Source: Opitutia bacterium
GTDB lineage: Bacteria > Verrucomicrobiota > Verrucomicrobiia > Opitutales > UBA953
NCBI GenBank assembly: GCA_947377865.1
Contig: CANCHK010000011.1
Location: forward strand, 1 to 47,307
Length of the DNA: 47,307 nt
Reading direction: 5' to 3'
This document shows positions 9,605 to 17,558 of this stretch, piece by piece (position 1 is the stretch's first letter; each line of letters begins with the position of its first letter). The notes beneath the pieces are model-generated. The model was given only the letters and a program-made list of their open reading frames with translations, was not told the origin of the DNA and searched no databases. Made by a program: the position numbers and the translations under genes.

Positions 9605-11530
9605 TCAGTCCAGGAGGTGCGCCCGGAGGAATAGAATCGTGGCCGCAAACTGGTAGTCTGCGTTGGTCTTCTTCACGAAGCCATGGCCCTCGTCCTTGGC
9701 CATCACATACCAGACCGTGCCGCCCTTGGCTTTCACGGCGTCGCGCATCTGCTCGGCTTCGGTGACGGGGACGCGCGGGTCGTTCTTACCTTGGATAATG
9801 AGCAGCGGCGAGCGGATTTGGTCGGCGTGGTTGGCCGGCGAGATGCGATCCAGGAACGCCTTTACTTCGGGCTTACGCTCGTCGCCGTATTCCATGCGCC
9901 GTGCGTTGCGCCGGTAGTCGGAGGTGTCCCGCAGGAAGGTCGCGAAGTTCGCGATGCCGACATTGTCGACGCCACAACGGAAACGCTCGGCGTAGTTCAC
10001 GAGGCAGGCCAGGCTCATGAAACCGCCATAGCTGCCGCCGTAGGCCGCCACGCGGCGTGCGTCGAACCGGTCGGATTTCGCCACCCAGTCGAGGATGGCG
10101 CCGACGTCTTTGATCGCGTCGCCGCGCTTCACGCCGTCATCGAGCGCGAGGTACTTACGGCCGTAGCCAGTGGAACCGCGGATGTTCGGATAGACCAGTG
10201 CGACGCCGAGTTCGTTGAGGTAGAAGTGGAAGCTGCCGCGGTAGCCGGGTCGCGACTGTCCTTCGGGGCCCCCATGGAAGATCATCAGTACCGGCCGCTT
10301 GCCGGGGAACTTCTTGGGGTCCGGGTGATAGACGAGCGCCGGGATGCTCACGCCATCGAAGCTCGCCACGCGTGCGATCGTCGGCTCTGGGCTGGGGATG
10401 TCTTTCTTCGGCTTGGTGGTCCGGTTGGTCCAGCGGGTGACTGCGCCAGTGTCCAGGTCGGCCGACCAAGCGTCGCTCGCGGAATCTTCACTGTTAAGGG
10501 AGAAGCCGACCTCATGGCTGCCCGGCCGGAAGATCAGGCTGCTTATCAAGCCGGCCTTGATCTTGGGCGCGGACAGAGGCTTGCCCGTCGTCAGGTCCCA
10601 ACAGCGGAGTTCCGAGAAGCCTTCGACATTGAAAGCCACGATGAGCCGCGAGCCGTCTTCCGAGACGACGAGTTCTTCGCCGTCCCAAGCCGGGCCGCCC
10701 GGAAGTTTACTGAGTGTCGTGGCGGCGACGTCGATGCGCGTCGGGCAGAGAAAGTCAGACTCGAAGTTGGCCAGCGCATAGACGGCTTTACCGCCTTCGG
10801 CGAAGGCCGCCTGCGTGAAGTAGCACCGCACGGACTTCGGCGTGATTTGGATCTTCTTGGCGGTGGCGACCTCCATCGTCCATAGACGGGCTTCTTCCTG
10901 GCCCATTGATTGACGGAGTAGTAGCAGCGTACCATCGGGCGACCATTCGACCGGACCCCAGCCCGGCGAGGTGCCGGTGTGCACGACGCGTTCCGCGTAG
11001 GGCGGCTGCGCCTCCTTGATTACGATGTCGCTGTCCTTGCCATTGCGGCGGTTCGTGGAGAACGCGATCCGTCGTCCGTCGCGTGACCAGCACGCCTCGA
11101 TGTTGCGCGACTTGCCGTCGGTAAGTCTGACCGGCGCAGCCTTCGGGTCGGTGGTGTCCTTGAGGTAGAGCTGGAAGTTCTCGTTGCCGCCGACGTCGGA
11201 GGCGTAGAGCAGCAGCGCACCGCCTGGCTGCATCTGGCCGCCCTTCACCGGTTCGATGCCGCTCGTCAGAGCAATGCGCTTCGCCATCGGCGCGGCCATC
11301 ACATGGAGGTGCGTCGCATCGCCGATACGGGTGGTCACAATCGCCTCACGTCGGGTCGAGTGCCAGCCGCGGAAACTCGCGCCGCCGAGGTTGAGATAGG
11401 GCGACAGTTCGGCGGTCAGGGCCGCCGGCACGGGTGGGACGCCCTCGGCGACGATGTTGGGCGGCACCGCGGCGAGGCCGACGGCGGCGAGCAGCAAGAG
11501 CAAGACGGTGACGAGGGAGGGGCGGCCCAT
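9605..11530 (-). CDS. Secreted S9-family prolyl oligopeptidase/acylaminoacyl-peptidase-like serine peptidase
   Basis: The 641-residue protein starts with a signal peptide (MGRPSLVTVLLLLLAAVGLA), so it should act in the periplasm or outside. Residues about 60-390 form a TolB/DPP-IV-like beta-propeller, seen as repeated segments such as ACWSRDGRRIAFSTNRRNG and VEWSPDGTLLLLRQ. The C-terminal alpha/beta hydrolase domain carries the complete triad: Ser500 in GGSYGG, Asp584 in QGKNDPRVP and His616 in DEGHGF. Domain order and length match S9C peptidases, which cleave short peptides. A CATAAT -10-like hexamer lies at 11547-11542, only about 12 bases before the ATG, so the mRNA may be nearly leaderless. 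It is divergent from the DUF1080 gene. Confidence 0.9.
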   Translation of the reverse strand: MGRPSLVTVLLLLLAAVGLAAVPPNIVAEGVPPVPAALTAELSPYLNLGGASFRGWHSTRREAIVTTRIGDATHLHVMAAPMAKRIALTSGIEPVKGGQMQPGGALLLYASDVGGNENFQLYLKDTTDPKAAPVRLTDGKSRNIEACWSRDGRRIAFSTNRRNGKDSDIVIKEAQPPYAERVVHTGTSPGWGPVEWSPDGTLLLLRQSMGQEEARLWTMEVATAKKIQITPKSVRCYFTQAAFAEGGKAVYALANFESDFLCPTRIDVAATTLSKLPGGPAWDGEELVVSEDGSRLIVAFNVEGFSELRCWDLTTGKPLSAPKIKAGLISSLIFRPGSHEVGFSLNSEDSASDAWSADLDTGAVTRWTNRTTKPKKDIPSPEPTIARVASFDGVSIPALVYHPDPKKFPGKRPVLMIFHGGPEGQSRPGYRGSFHFYLNELGVALVYPNIRGSTGYGRKYLALDDGVKRGDAIKDVGAILDWVAKSDRFDARRVAAYGGSYGGFMSLACLVNYAERFRCGVDNVGIANFATFLRDTSDYRRNARRMEYGDERKPEVKAFLDRISPANHADQIRSPLLIIQGKNDPRVPVTEAEQMRDAVKAKGGTVWYVMAKDEGHGFVKKTNADYQFAATILFLRAHLLD

Positions 11531-11614
11531 GTCTTATCTTTATTATGACAAGCCGAGGGCAGTCGAACCTGATATGTGACTCGACCTCTGCCGCCCGCCG
11601 GATACCTCATCCGA

Positions 11615-12286
11615 ATGCCCCGCTTCCTGCTCCTAGCCGCCCTCCTGCCGCTCGCGCTCGCCGCTGCGCCCGAGAACTTCCCCGTCAGCGCCCCGGTCGC
11701 CCCCGTGCCGCATCCGGCCGCGGACGCCCCTGGCTTTATCCCGCTCTTCAACGGCAAGGACCTGTCCGGCTGGAAGACCAAGGGCAACTGGGTCTACGAC
11801 ACGGACGGCACCGTCACGCTAAAGCCGCGGCCTGGCGAGACGGGTTGGAAGCGGTTCGATGCCTATGTTTTCACGGAGCGCAAGTATCGCGACTTCGTCC
11901 TAGACCTTGAATTCAAGATCGAACCGACGGGCAACTCTGGCGTCTTCTTTTGCGTCGCCGATCCGCTGGATCCGGTGACGAAAGGTATCGAGTTACAGAT
12001 TCTCGACACCTATGGACTAGCTAAGCCTGGAAATCACGACTGCGGCGGCATCATCCGTGCGATGGCCCCTTCAAAGAACATGGTGAAGGCGCCCGGCGAA
12101 TGGAATCGCTACACGCTTACGCTCAAGGCCCGCCACCTGACCGTCGACTTCAACGGTGAGCGCACCATCGTCATCGACCTTGAGGCCTCCCCGATGAAGG
12201 ACCGTCCGGCCGACGGACATATTGGCTTCCAGGACGAGGCGAAGCGCGTCTGGTACCGTAATGTTCGGATCAAGGAATTGAACTAA
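11615..12286 (+). CDS. Secreted DUF1080 (3-keto-disaccharide hydrolase-like) protein
   Basis: The 223-residue product has a signal peptide (MPRFLLLAALLPLALAAAPE) followed by a DUF1080 domain (Pfam PF06439). Family hallmarks are GFIPLFNGKDLSGWKTKGNW near the start, the paired aromatic strand segments, GNSGVFFCV, GIELQILD, GEWNRYTLT and the closing GHIGFQDE and WYRNVRIKEL. The fold is a concanavalin-like jelly roll. Some members hydrolyse 3-keto-glycosides, working with Gfo/Idh/MocA oxidoreductases; two of those occur at the right end of this window, but not next to this gene. The ATG at 11615 is chosen because it opens the signal peptide; a GTG at 11576 is in frame. Confidence 0.85.
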   Translation: MPRFLLLAALLPLALAAAPENFPVSAPVAPVPHPAADAPGFIPLFNGKDLSGWKTKGNWVYDTDGTVTLKPRPGETGWKRFDAYVFTERKYRDFVLDLEFKIEPTGNSGVFFCVADPLDPVTKGIELQILDTYGLAKPGNHDCGGIIRAMAPSKNMVKAPGEWNRYTLTLKARHLTVDFNGERTIVIDLEASPMKDRPADGHIGFQDEAKRVWYRNVRIKELN

Positions 12287-12295
12287 GCCGATGGC

Positions 12296-12697
12296 TCAGC
12301 GCAGGTCCTTCCATGGGGCCTCGCCGCTGACGTCGACCATGAAGGGACCCCGGCTCGCGCCAGGCGAAAGGATGGCGAGAATCGTCGCGTCCGCCTTTGA
12401 GGCGTTGAATGTGGCGTGCACGATGCCCGCGGGGATGTGAGCGACATCGCCAGGCTTTAGGATACGCTTCTCTTTCTCGACCCACTGTTCCACTTCGCCG
12501 GCCAGCACGTAGATCATCTCCTCAAGCTCGGGGTGCGTGTGGAAGGCGTGGCCTTCGCCGGCTGGCAGGGTAGCCTCGCAGACCTGCAGGTCCTTTGCGC
12601 CGGTCAGTTCGGGCCGCGTCAGCCAGTAATTGGTGCGACCTTTGTATTCTTCCTTGATGGCCTCGGCCTTGGTCACAAAACGCAGGGGTTTGCTCAT
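12296..12697 (-). CDS. Single-domain cupin protein
   Basis: The 133-residue product is one RmlC-like cupin barrel. Motif 1 is complete (GHAFHTHPELEEMIYVLAG with metal ligands His53, His55 and Glu59 or Glu60), and motif 2 is complete (G83, P89-A-G91, His94, N98). It has no signal peptide and so is cytoplasmic. Such small cupins can be sugar isomerases, dioxygenases or sensors; nothing here decides which. The start is the ATG at 12695-12697, since the longer frame lies antisense to the SGNH hydrolase gene. It converges on the DUF1080 gene, whose stop is nine bases away. Confidence 0.85.
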   Translation of the reverse strand: MSKPLRFVTKAEAIKEEYKGRTNYWLTRPELTGAKDLQVCEATLPAGEGHAFHTHPELEEMIYVLAGEVEQWVEKEKRILKPGDVAHIPAGIVHATFNASKADATILAILSPGASRGPFMVDVSGEAPWKDLR

Positions 12698-12800
12698 GTA
12701 GGTTCCTATGCCAGCCGAGCGCATGTGAGCAAGCCAGAGGGGGCGGTCATTGACAGGGGGGAACCCGGAGGCGAAATGGATGTCCCCCAAGACACCCCCC

Positions 12801-13598
12801 ATGAAACGTACCCTATCCCTCCTCCTCGGGCTCTCCCTGTTCAGCGCGGCCTCCGTCGTCGCCCAGGAAACCAAGAAACCTGCTCCAAAGAAGGACGCTC
12901 CTAAGAAGGTTGCTGCTCCCGCCGTGAAGCTGCCCGTGCAGCCCGCCGATGTCGCTGCTCCCAAGCTCGACGCCAAGGACGGCCAGATCCAGGCCGGGTT
13001 CGCGAAGTCCCATGAATCCTTCGTGGCGATCGCCAAGAAGGGCGAAGCGCAGGTCGTCTTCCTCGGCGACTCGATCACCGCCGGCTGGAACGGCAACGGC
13101 AAGGAAGTCTTCAACGAATACGCCAAGTACAACGCCGCCAACTTCGGTATCGGCGGTGACCGCGTCCAGCACGTCCTCTGGCGCGTCGAGAACGGCGAGT
13201 TCGACGGCATCAAGCCCAAGGCCGTCGTGCTCATGATCGGCACCAATAATGCTGGTGTCGCGGAAAACTCCCCCGAGCAAATCGCGGCCGGCATCAAGAA
13301 CATCATCGACGCCATCCATAAGCGTTCGCCTGAAACGAAGGTGCTCCTCCTCGCCATCTTCCCGCGCGGCCCTAACCCTGCCGACGCGAACCGCGTGAAG
13401 AACGAGAAGACCAACGCGATCATCGCCAAGTTTGACGACGGAAAGAAGGTCCACTTCTTCGACATCGGCGCCAAGTTCCTCAAGCCTGACGGCACGCTCG
13501 AGCGCACCGTCATGCCGGACCTGCTGCACCTCAACGCCGCCAGCTACCAGGTCGAAGCCGACGCGATCCGCGAGAAGCTCGCCTCGCTCGTCAAGTAA
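12801..13598 (+). CDS. Secreted SGNH/GDSL-family hydrolase
   Basis: The 265-residue product has a signal peptide (MKRTLSLLLGLSLFSAASVV, cleavage near AQE) and a Lys/Pro/Ala-rich linker (about 25-55). The SGNH domain shows all four blocks: GDSIT with Ser91, GIGGDRV with Gly119, GTNNAG with Asn149, and DLLHLN with Asp240 and His243. It resembles PAF-acetylhydrolase-like GDSL esterases that remove acetyl groups from lipids or polysaccharides. The ATG at 12801 sits directly after a C-rich stretch without a Shine-Dalgarno. It is divergent from the cupin gene and ends before a strong terminator. Confidence 0.9.
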   Translation: MKRTLSLLLGLSLFSAASVVAQETKKPAPKKDAPKKVAAPAVKLPVQPADVAAPKLDAKDGQIQAGFAKSHESFVAIAKKGEAQVVFLGDSITAGWNGNGKEVFNEYAKYNAANFGIGGDRVQHVLWRVENGEFDGIKPKAVVLMIGTNNAGVAENSPEQIAAGIKNIIDAIHKRSPETKVLLLAIFPRGPNPADANRVKNEKTNAIIAKFDDGKKVHFFDIGAKFLKPDGTLERTVMPDLLHLNAASYQVEADAIREKLASLVK

Positions 13599-13618
13599 GC
13601 CGCTTCGCGGTCGAAGTG

Positions 13619-13651
13619 AAGGGCCGGTCCTCTCCGAGGGCCGGCCCTTTC
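13619..13651 (+). terminator. Rho-independent terminator after the SGNH hydrolase gene
   Basis: AGGGCCGG and CCGGCCCT form a GC stem around a TCCTCTCCGAGGG loop, followed by TTTCTG on the plus strand. It lies about 20 bases after the stop codon of the SGNH gene. Confidence 0.8.
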
Positions 13652-13661
13652 TGCGTCCACC

Positions 13662-14963
13662 TTACTTGCCCCAGCCTGCGGGCAGGTCTGGCATCGTCGC
13701 CGTCAGTATCTCATGAATCGCGGCACGTTCGTCATCGGTGAGATGCCCGAAGGAAGGCGACTGCGGGAAGGCGCGGAGGCCTGAGGAAAGCCGGAGCAGG
13801 ACGATATCACGCAGTTCTTTCGGGAGAGATGCGAAGCTCTGCGAGTAGATCAGCGGGCTGCAACGATAACGGAAGAGGCGGGTCTTGAGGTCGAGGTCAC
13901 GCAACGAACGTCCCTTCGCGTCCGGCTTGCGTGTCTTGGCGTAGGCGGAGGCGAACACGCCATCGCCTTGGATTCCTTCCGCTGGCCAGGCTGCTTCGTT
14001 TCGGCAGAGCAGGGCGTCGAGGATCTTCTCGGCCTGGCTGTCGAACACCACGAGGCAGGAGCCTTGGGGTGGCGCGTTCGCCGGCAGGCCAAGAATCTGG
14101 CGCATCGCGGGCCAGCGGTGGAGCGCGATGCGAGCATCTTGATTGGCCGTCGAGAGGACGTTGTGCACGTGCACCTGGTGGTCGTGCATCAGTAGCGGGA
14201 TGACGTCGCTGGTCTTGAGTAGGTAGCGGTGTGTATCGACGACGCCTTCGAGGCTTAGTAGATTCCGGGTCGGCATGGCTGCCGGGCCCTCGAAGTCATC
14301 GATCTTCCTGCCAGTCAGGTTGCCGCGATGCTCGAAGGGTGCCTTCGTGCCGGTGACATACCAGCCGCCCCAGCGCTCGGCGAGCGGGGTCGAAGGGGCG
14401 ATATTGGAGCCGCCGGAACCGCTCAGCGGTTCGCCGTTCGCATCGGGAAAGACAGTGCGCGTTCGGAGGGAGGGCGTATGCTCATGGCGCGAATGGCAGA
14501 GTAGGCAGTCGCCACTGCGCGCCAGCAGGGGTTCCTCCTTGGTCGCATGAGGGTCAAAGAGGTAGAACGTCGTGCCCAGCTTGGCGTCGAACACCACGAC
14601 CTCGAAGGCGCCAGTCGGAGACCAGCCAACATAGGCTTCGTCCGAAAAGTAAAGAACGCGCGGGGCCTCCGGGTTAATCAGGTCGCGTTGCATGCTCGTC
14701 TTGCTGAAGACGAAGAGCTGGGATTCGACGGGAACGCCCAGTTCGTCGAGTAGCCATTTCAGCCGCTGCTTCGCCGGCAGCGAACGAATCTCCATGGCGC
14801 GGCTTTGGAAGGCGGCGTTAATCGCCGTCGCGCGGTCGTTCGTCTGCGTTGCCGAATAGTTAATCGGCGGTTCCTCGAACGGCTCCGCCTGCTGTGCCTG
14901 CGCACCGGGCGTCAGCAGGCCGGTCAGTCCGATGACGAGCAGCGCGTGAAGGGAGGAGGACAC
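13662..14963 (-). CDS. Exported protein with a single CxxCH heme motif, unknown function
   Basis: The 433-residue product begins with GTG and has a signal peptide (MSSSLHALLVIGLTGLLTPG, then AQAQQ). A CLLCH motif (Cys153, Cys156, His157) in GDCLLCHSRHEHTP could attach one c-type heme in the periplasm. The remainder is long, with segments such as VLYFSDEAYVGWSPTGAFEV, HVHNVLSTANQDARIALHRW and the C-terminal LRAFPQSPSFGHLTDDERAA, and matches no domain I know; a family of such proteins is, I believe, common in Planctomycetota and Verrucomicrobiota. It follows the sigma-factor gene by 38 bases in the same direction, suggesting a sigma factor/cytochrome operon. Confidence 0.75.
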   Translation of the reverse strand: MSSSLHALLVIGLTGLLTPGAQAQQAEPFEEPPINYSATQTNDRATAINAAFQSRAMEIRSLPAKQRLKWLLDELGVPVESQLFVFSKTSMQRDLINPEAPRVLYFSDEAYVGWSPTGAFEVVVFDAKLGTTFYLFDPHATKEEPLLARSGDCLLCHSRHEHTPSLRTRTVFPDANGEPLSGSGGSNIAPSTPLAERWGGWYVTGTKAPFEHRGNLTGRKIDDFEGPAAMPTRNLLSLEGVVDTHRYLLKTSDVIPLLMHDHQVHVHNVLSTANQDARIALHRWPAMRQILGLPANAPPQGSCLVVFDSQAEKILDALLCRNEAAWPAEGIQGDGVFASAYAKTRKPDAKGRSLRDLDLKTRLFRYRCSPLIYSQSFASLPKELRDIVLLRLSSGLRAFPQSPSFGHLTDDERAAIHEILTATMPDLPAGWGK

Positions 14964-15001
14964 CCCTCCATCTTGGCGAAGGTGGCCTCCGGCACAAGGG
15001 G

Positions 15002-15955
15002 TTAACGGCGGATGCCTTCGTGCAGTTTGCGCAGGGCGGCGGCCTCAATCTGACGGATGCGTTCACGGGAGACGCCTTGGAGCTGGCCGATGGCGTCGAG
15101 CGTCAGCTCTTCGCCGTCCAGCCCGTGACGCAGGCGGGTCACTTCGAGTTCGCGGGGAGTCAGCTGGGCCAGGACTTCGCGCAACGCATCCTTAAAGTCG
15201 GCGGCTTCGGCATGCGTGGCCGGCGTCGTTGCTTCCTCGTCCTTCAGCGTGTCGCCGAACGTCGTATCGCTTTCCTCGCCGAGGGGCGCGTCGAGAGACT
15301 GGCCGTGTTGCTGGTAGCTGCGCAGCTCGGCGATCTTCTCCGGTGTCCATCCCAGGGTGGCGGCGATTTCTTCTTCCTCAGGCATGCGGCCGAGCTTCTG
15401 GATCATCGTGGCCTCGGCCTTGCGGAGCTTCGACAGCTGTTCGTGGAGGTTGCGTGGCAGACGGACGGTGCGGCGGAGGAAATTCAGTTCACGCATAACG
15501 GCGCTGCGGATGCCCCAGAAGGCGTAGGTGCTGAAGCGATGGCCGAGGTCGGCGTCGAAGTCGCGGGCGGCGCCGAGCAGGGCGACGTTGCCTGCCGAGA
15601 CGAGTTCCATCATCTCTTCGCGAGGCACGCGCATCTGCTTGGCAGCGTGGTAAGGCAGGCGAAGGTTGCGGTTAACGAGCTCTTCGAGCGCGGCCTGAGC
15701 GGCGGAGGTAAGGGTGCCGTCGGCCTCCTTGCCGGCCTTGATCTGGCGTCCGAGGCGATGTTCGTCCTCGGCGTTGAGGCGAGGCCAGCGAGCAATCTGG
15801 TTCAGGTAGAGCGTCAGGGTGTCTGCCTCGCCGGAGCGATCTGGGGAGGTTTCGACGACGCTGACCTGGATTTCGCCCAGGTCGGGGAGGTCGGAGCGGA
15901 GGAGTGAGGTGAGAGCGTCGGTCTTGGCGGTGCGGGGGGCGATGTGGTTGATCAT
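15002..15955 (-). CDS. RNA polymerase sigma-70 family factor (group 2-like)
   Basis: The 317-residue protein has region 1.2 (DTLTLYLNQIARWPRLNAED), region 2 (NRNLRLPYHAAKQM, MMELVSAGNVALLGAARDF, HRFSTYAFWGIRSAV), region 3 (LRRTVRLPRNLHEQLSKL and following) and region 4 (LTPRELEVTRLRHGLDG, GVSRERIRQIE). It lacks the long region 1.1 and non-conserved region of the housekeeping factor, so it is a group 2 (RpoS-like) alternative factor that directs polymerase to a promoter subset. In region 2.4 the usual YATWWIR reads YAFWGIR: Trp147 is kept but the next Trp is Gly148. A promoter-like element at 16118-16145 lies 162 bases upstream. Confidence 0.9.
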   Translation of the reverse strand: MINHIAPRTAKTDALTSLLRSDLPDLGEIQVSVVETSPDRSGEADTLTLYLNQIARWPRLNAEDEHRLGRQIKAGKEADGTLTSAAQAALEELVNRNLRLPYHAAKQMRVPREEMMELVSAGNVALLGAARDFDADLGHRFSTYAFWGIRSAVMRELNFLRRTVRLPRNLHEQLSKLRKAEATMIQKLGRMPEEEEIAATLGWTPEKIAELRSYQQHGQSLDAPLGEESDTTFGDTLKDEEATTPATHAEAADFKDALREVLAQLTPRELEVTRLRHGLDGEELTLDAIGQLQGVSRERIRQIEAAALRKLHEGIRR

Positions 15956-16020
15956 GTGGAAAAAGAAAGGGGCCTGTATATATAGGGCTAAAAAGGGGGG
16001 GTCGGAAGGGCTTATTTACA

Positions 16021-16057
16021 CAAGTCGTTGAATAACAACTTGATAAAATCGTATAAT
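16021..16057 (+). promoter_or_regulatory. Palindrome overlapping a sigma-70-like promoter for the sulfatase operon
   Basis: TTGAAT (16028-16033), an 18-base spacer and TATAAT (16052-16057) look like a good sigma-70 promoter reading toward the sulfatase gene, with a leader of about 170 bases. The palindrome CAAGTCGTT-GAAT-AACAACTTG (16021-16042; nine-base arms, one mismatch) covers the -35, which is where a repressor operator would sit. Confidence 0.45.
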
Positions 16058-16117
16058 ATTTTCTACAGGGGGTACCCTGGGCCAGGTCTGGGGGCCTGAA
16101 GGCGGGTGAAGGTGCTC

Positions 16118-16145
16118 ATTATGCCCGGGGTCGAGGGTTCGTCAA
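16118..16145 (-). promoter_or_regulatory. Promoter-like element upstream of the sigma-factor gene
   Basis: On the minus strand, TTGACG (16145-16140), a 16-base spacer (AACCCTCGACCCCGGG) and CATAAT (16123-16118) form a good promoter candidate. The spacer and flanks match the element at 6928-6955. The -10 lies 162 bases before the sigma-factor ATG. Confidence 0.5.
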
Positions 16146-16233
16146 ATAGGGTGGCGGAGGGTCTTTTCCTGAGAGATCTGGCTGGCCGACTTTTTGGGTG
16201 GGAACGGGCGTCCCTTTGGGGAGTCTATAAGGC

Positions 16234-17535
16234 ATGCCCCGTCTATTGCCCCTTTGCGTCGCTGTAATCACCAGCCTCGGTCTGACGCTTTCGGCGGCCG
16301 ATCGCCCACCGAACATTCTGCTGATCATCTCCGACGACCATGCCTGGACTGACTACGGCTTCATGGGCTCAAAGTCGGTCAGCACGCCCAACATCGATAA
16401 GCTGGCGGCCGAGTCGCGCGTCTTCCCTCACGGCTATGACACCAACTCGCTGTGCTCGCCCAGCCTCGCCTCGCTTCTGACCGGCCGTCATGTCCACCGC
16501 CATGGCATCACCGGCAACGACCCAACGGTTCCCGCTGGCGCAGGCAAAGGAGCCGGTAAGCAGAAGTCCGACGCTTTCCTCCAAGGTCGCGAGCAGCTGG
16601 TGAAACTCTTCGAGCAGTCTCCGCATCTGCCGCGTCTCCTTGCGGAACGTGGATACGTGAGCTTGCAGACTGGGAAGTGGTGGATGGGCGACTACACGCA
16701 CGGCGGCTTCACCGAAGGCATGACCAAAGGTGGTCGCCACGGCGACGAAGGTCTCGACATCGGACGCAAGACGCTCGCGCCGCTCACCGAGTTCATTTCC
16801 CGCTCCAAGAAGGAGGGCAAGCCGTTCTTCGCCTGGTATGCGCCGATGATGCCGCATGATCCACACACGCCTCCCGAACGTATCCTCGCGAAGTATCGAG
16901 GCAAGGCTCCGACGATTCAGGCAGCCAAGTACCTTGCGATGGTCGAATGGTTCGACGAGACCGTCGGCGACGTCCGTGCCCATCTTGAGAAGGAAGGCCT
17001 CACGCAGGATACCATCATCGTATATATTTCCGATAACGGTTGGATTCCGCGCGTCGACAAGCCAGCGGTCGATTTCGAGCGTTCCAAGATGTCACCCTTC
17101 GACGGCGGCATCCGTTCGCCGATTATCGTCAGCTGGCCCGGCCACATCAAGCCGGTCTCGATCGACGACGCTGCCAGCGCGGTGGATATCATGCCGACGC
17201 TCCTGAAGCTAGCCGGTGCACGCGTCCCCGCGGATGGTGACGGTATCGATTTGCTCGACGACGCCGCATTGCGCGCACGTCCTTTCGTTCCCGGACAGAA
17301 CTCTACCCACGACATCGTCGAGATTGGTAAGCCCGCCTCGAGCCTGCGTTACCGCTGGCTCGTCGCTGGTCAGCTCAAGTTGATCGTCTCCAGTGGCATC
17401 AACGGAGCCACCGAGCCGCCGCGCCTTTTCGACCTCAAGGCCGACCCGGCCGAACTCAAGGACCTCGCGGCGGCACGTCCCGATGACGTCAAGCGCCTCA
17501 CGGTCATGCTCGACGGCTGGTGGAACGGTCGCTGA
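16234..17535 (+). CDS. Sulfatase-family hydrolase with non-canonical active-site motifs
   Basis: The 433-residue product has a signal peptide (MPRLLPLCVAVITSLGLTLS, AAD) and an alkaline-phosphatase-fold sulfatase domain: NILLIISDDHAWTDYG (metal ligands Asp34, Asp35), MMPHDPHTPP, and YISDNGW. Canonical sulfatases carry C-x-P-S-R, where Cys becomes formylglycine; here Cys74 is in C-S-P-S-L, so the Arg is Leu78. The usual GKWHLG reads GKWWMG, so the expected His is Trp150. Both differences lie in the active site. It is the first gene of a tight operon with a lactonase, a cytochrome-type protein and a DUF1501 protein. It may be a distinct sulfatase subgroup, a related hydrolase, or a poorly activated enzyme. 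Confidence 0.85.
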   Translation: MPRLLPLCVAVITSLGLTLSAADRPPNILLIISDDHAWTDYGFMGSKSVSTPNIDKLAAESRVFPHGYDTNSLCSPSLASLLTGRHVHRHGITGNDPTVPAGAGKGAGKQKSDAFLQGREQLVKLFEQSPHLPRLLAERGYVSLQTGKWWMGDYTHGGFTEGMTKGGRHGDEGLDIGRKTLAPLTEFISRSKKEGKPFFAWYAPMMPHDPHTPPERILAKYRGKAPTIQAAKYLAMVEWFDETVGDVRAHLEKEGLTQDTIIVYISDNGWIPRVDKPAVDFERSKMSPFDGGIRSPIIVSWPGHIKPVSIDDAASAVDIMPTLLKLAGARVPADGDGIDLLDDAALRARPFVPGQNSTHDIVEIGKPASSLRYRWLVAGQLKLIVSSGINGATEPPRLFDLKADPAELKDLAAARPDDVKRLTVMLDGWWNGR

Positions 17536-17558
17536 GATCTCTCACTCATCTTATCATT

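Noticed and set aside
12698-13534. N-terminal extension of the cupin into a 412-residue protein
   Set aside because: The extension is antisense to the SGNH hydrolase gene. The ATG at 12695-12697 gives a complete single-domain cupin.
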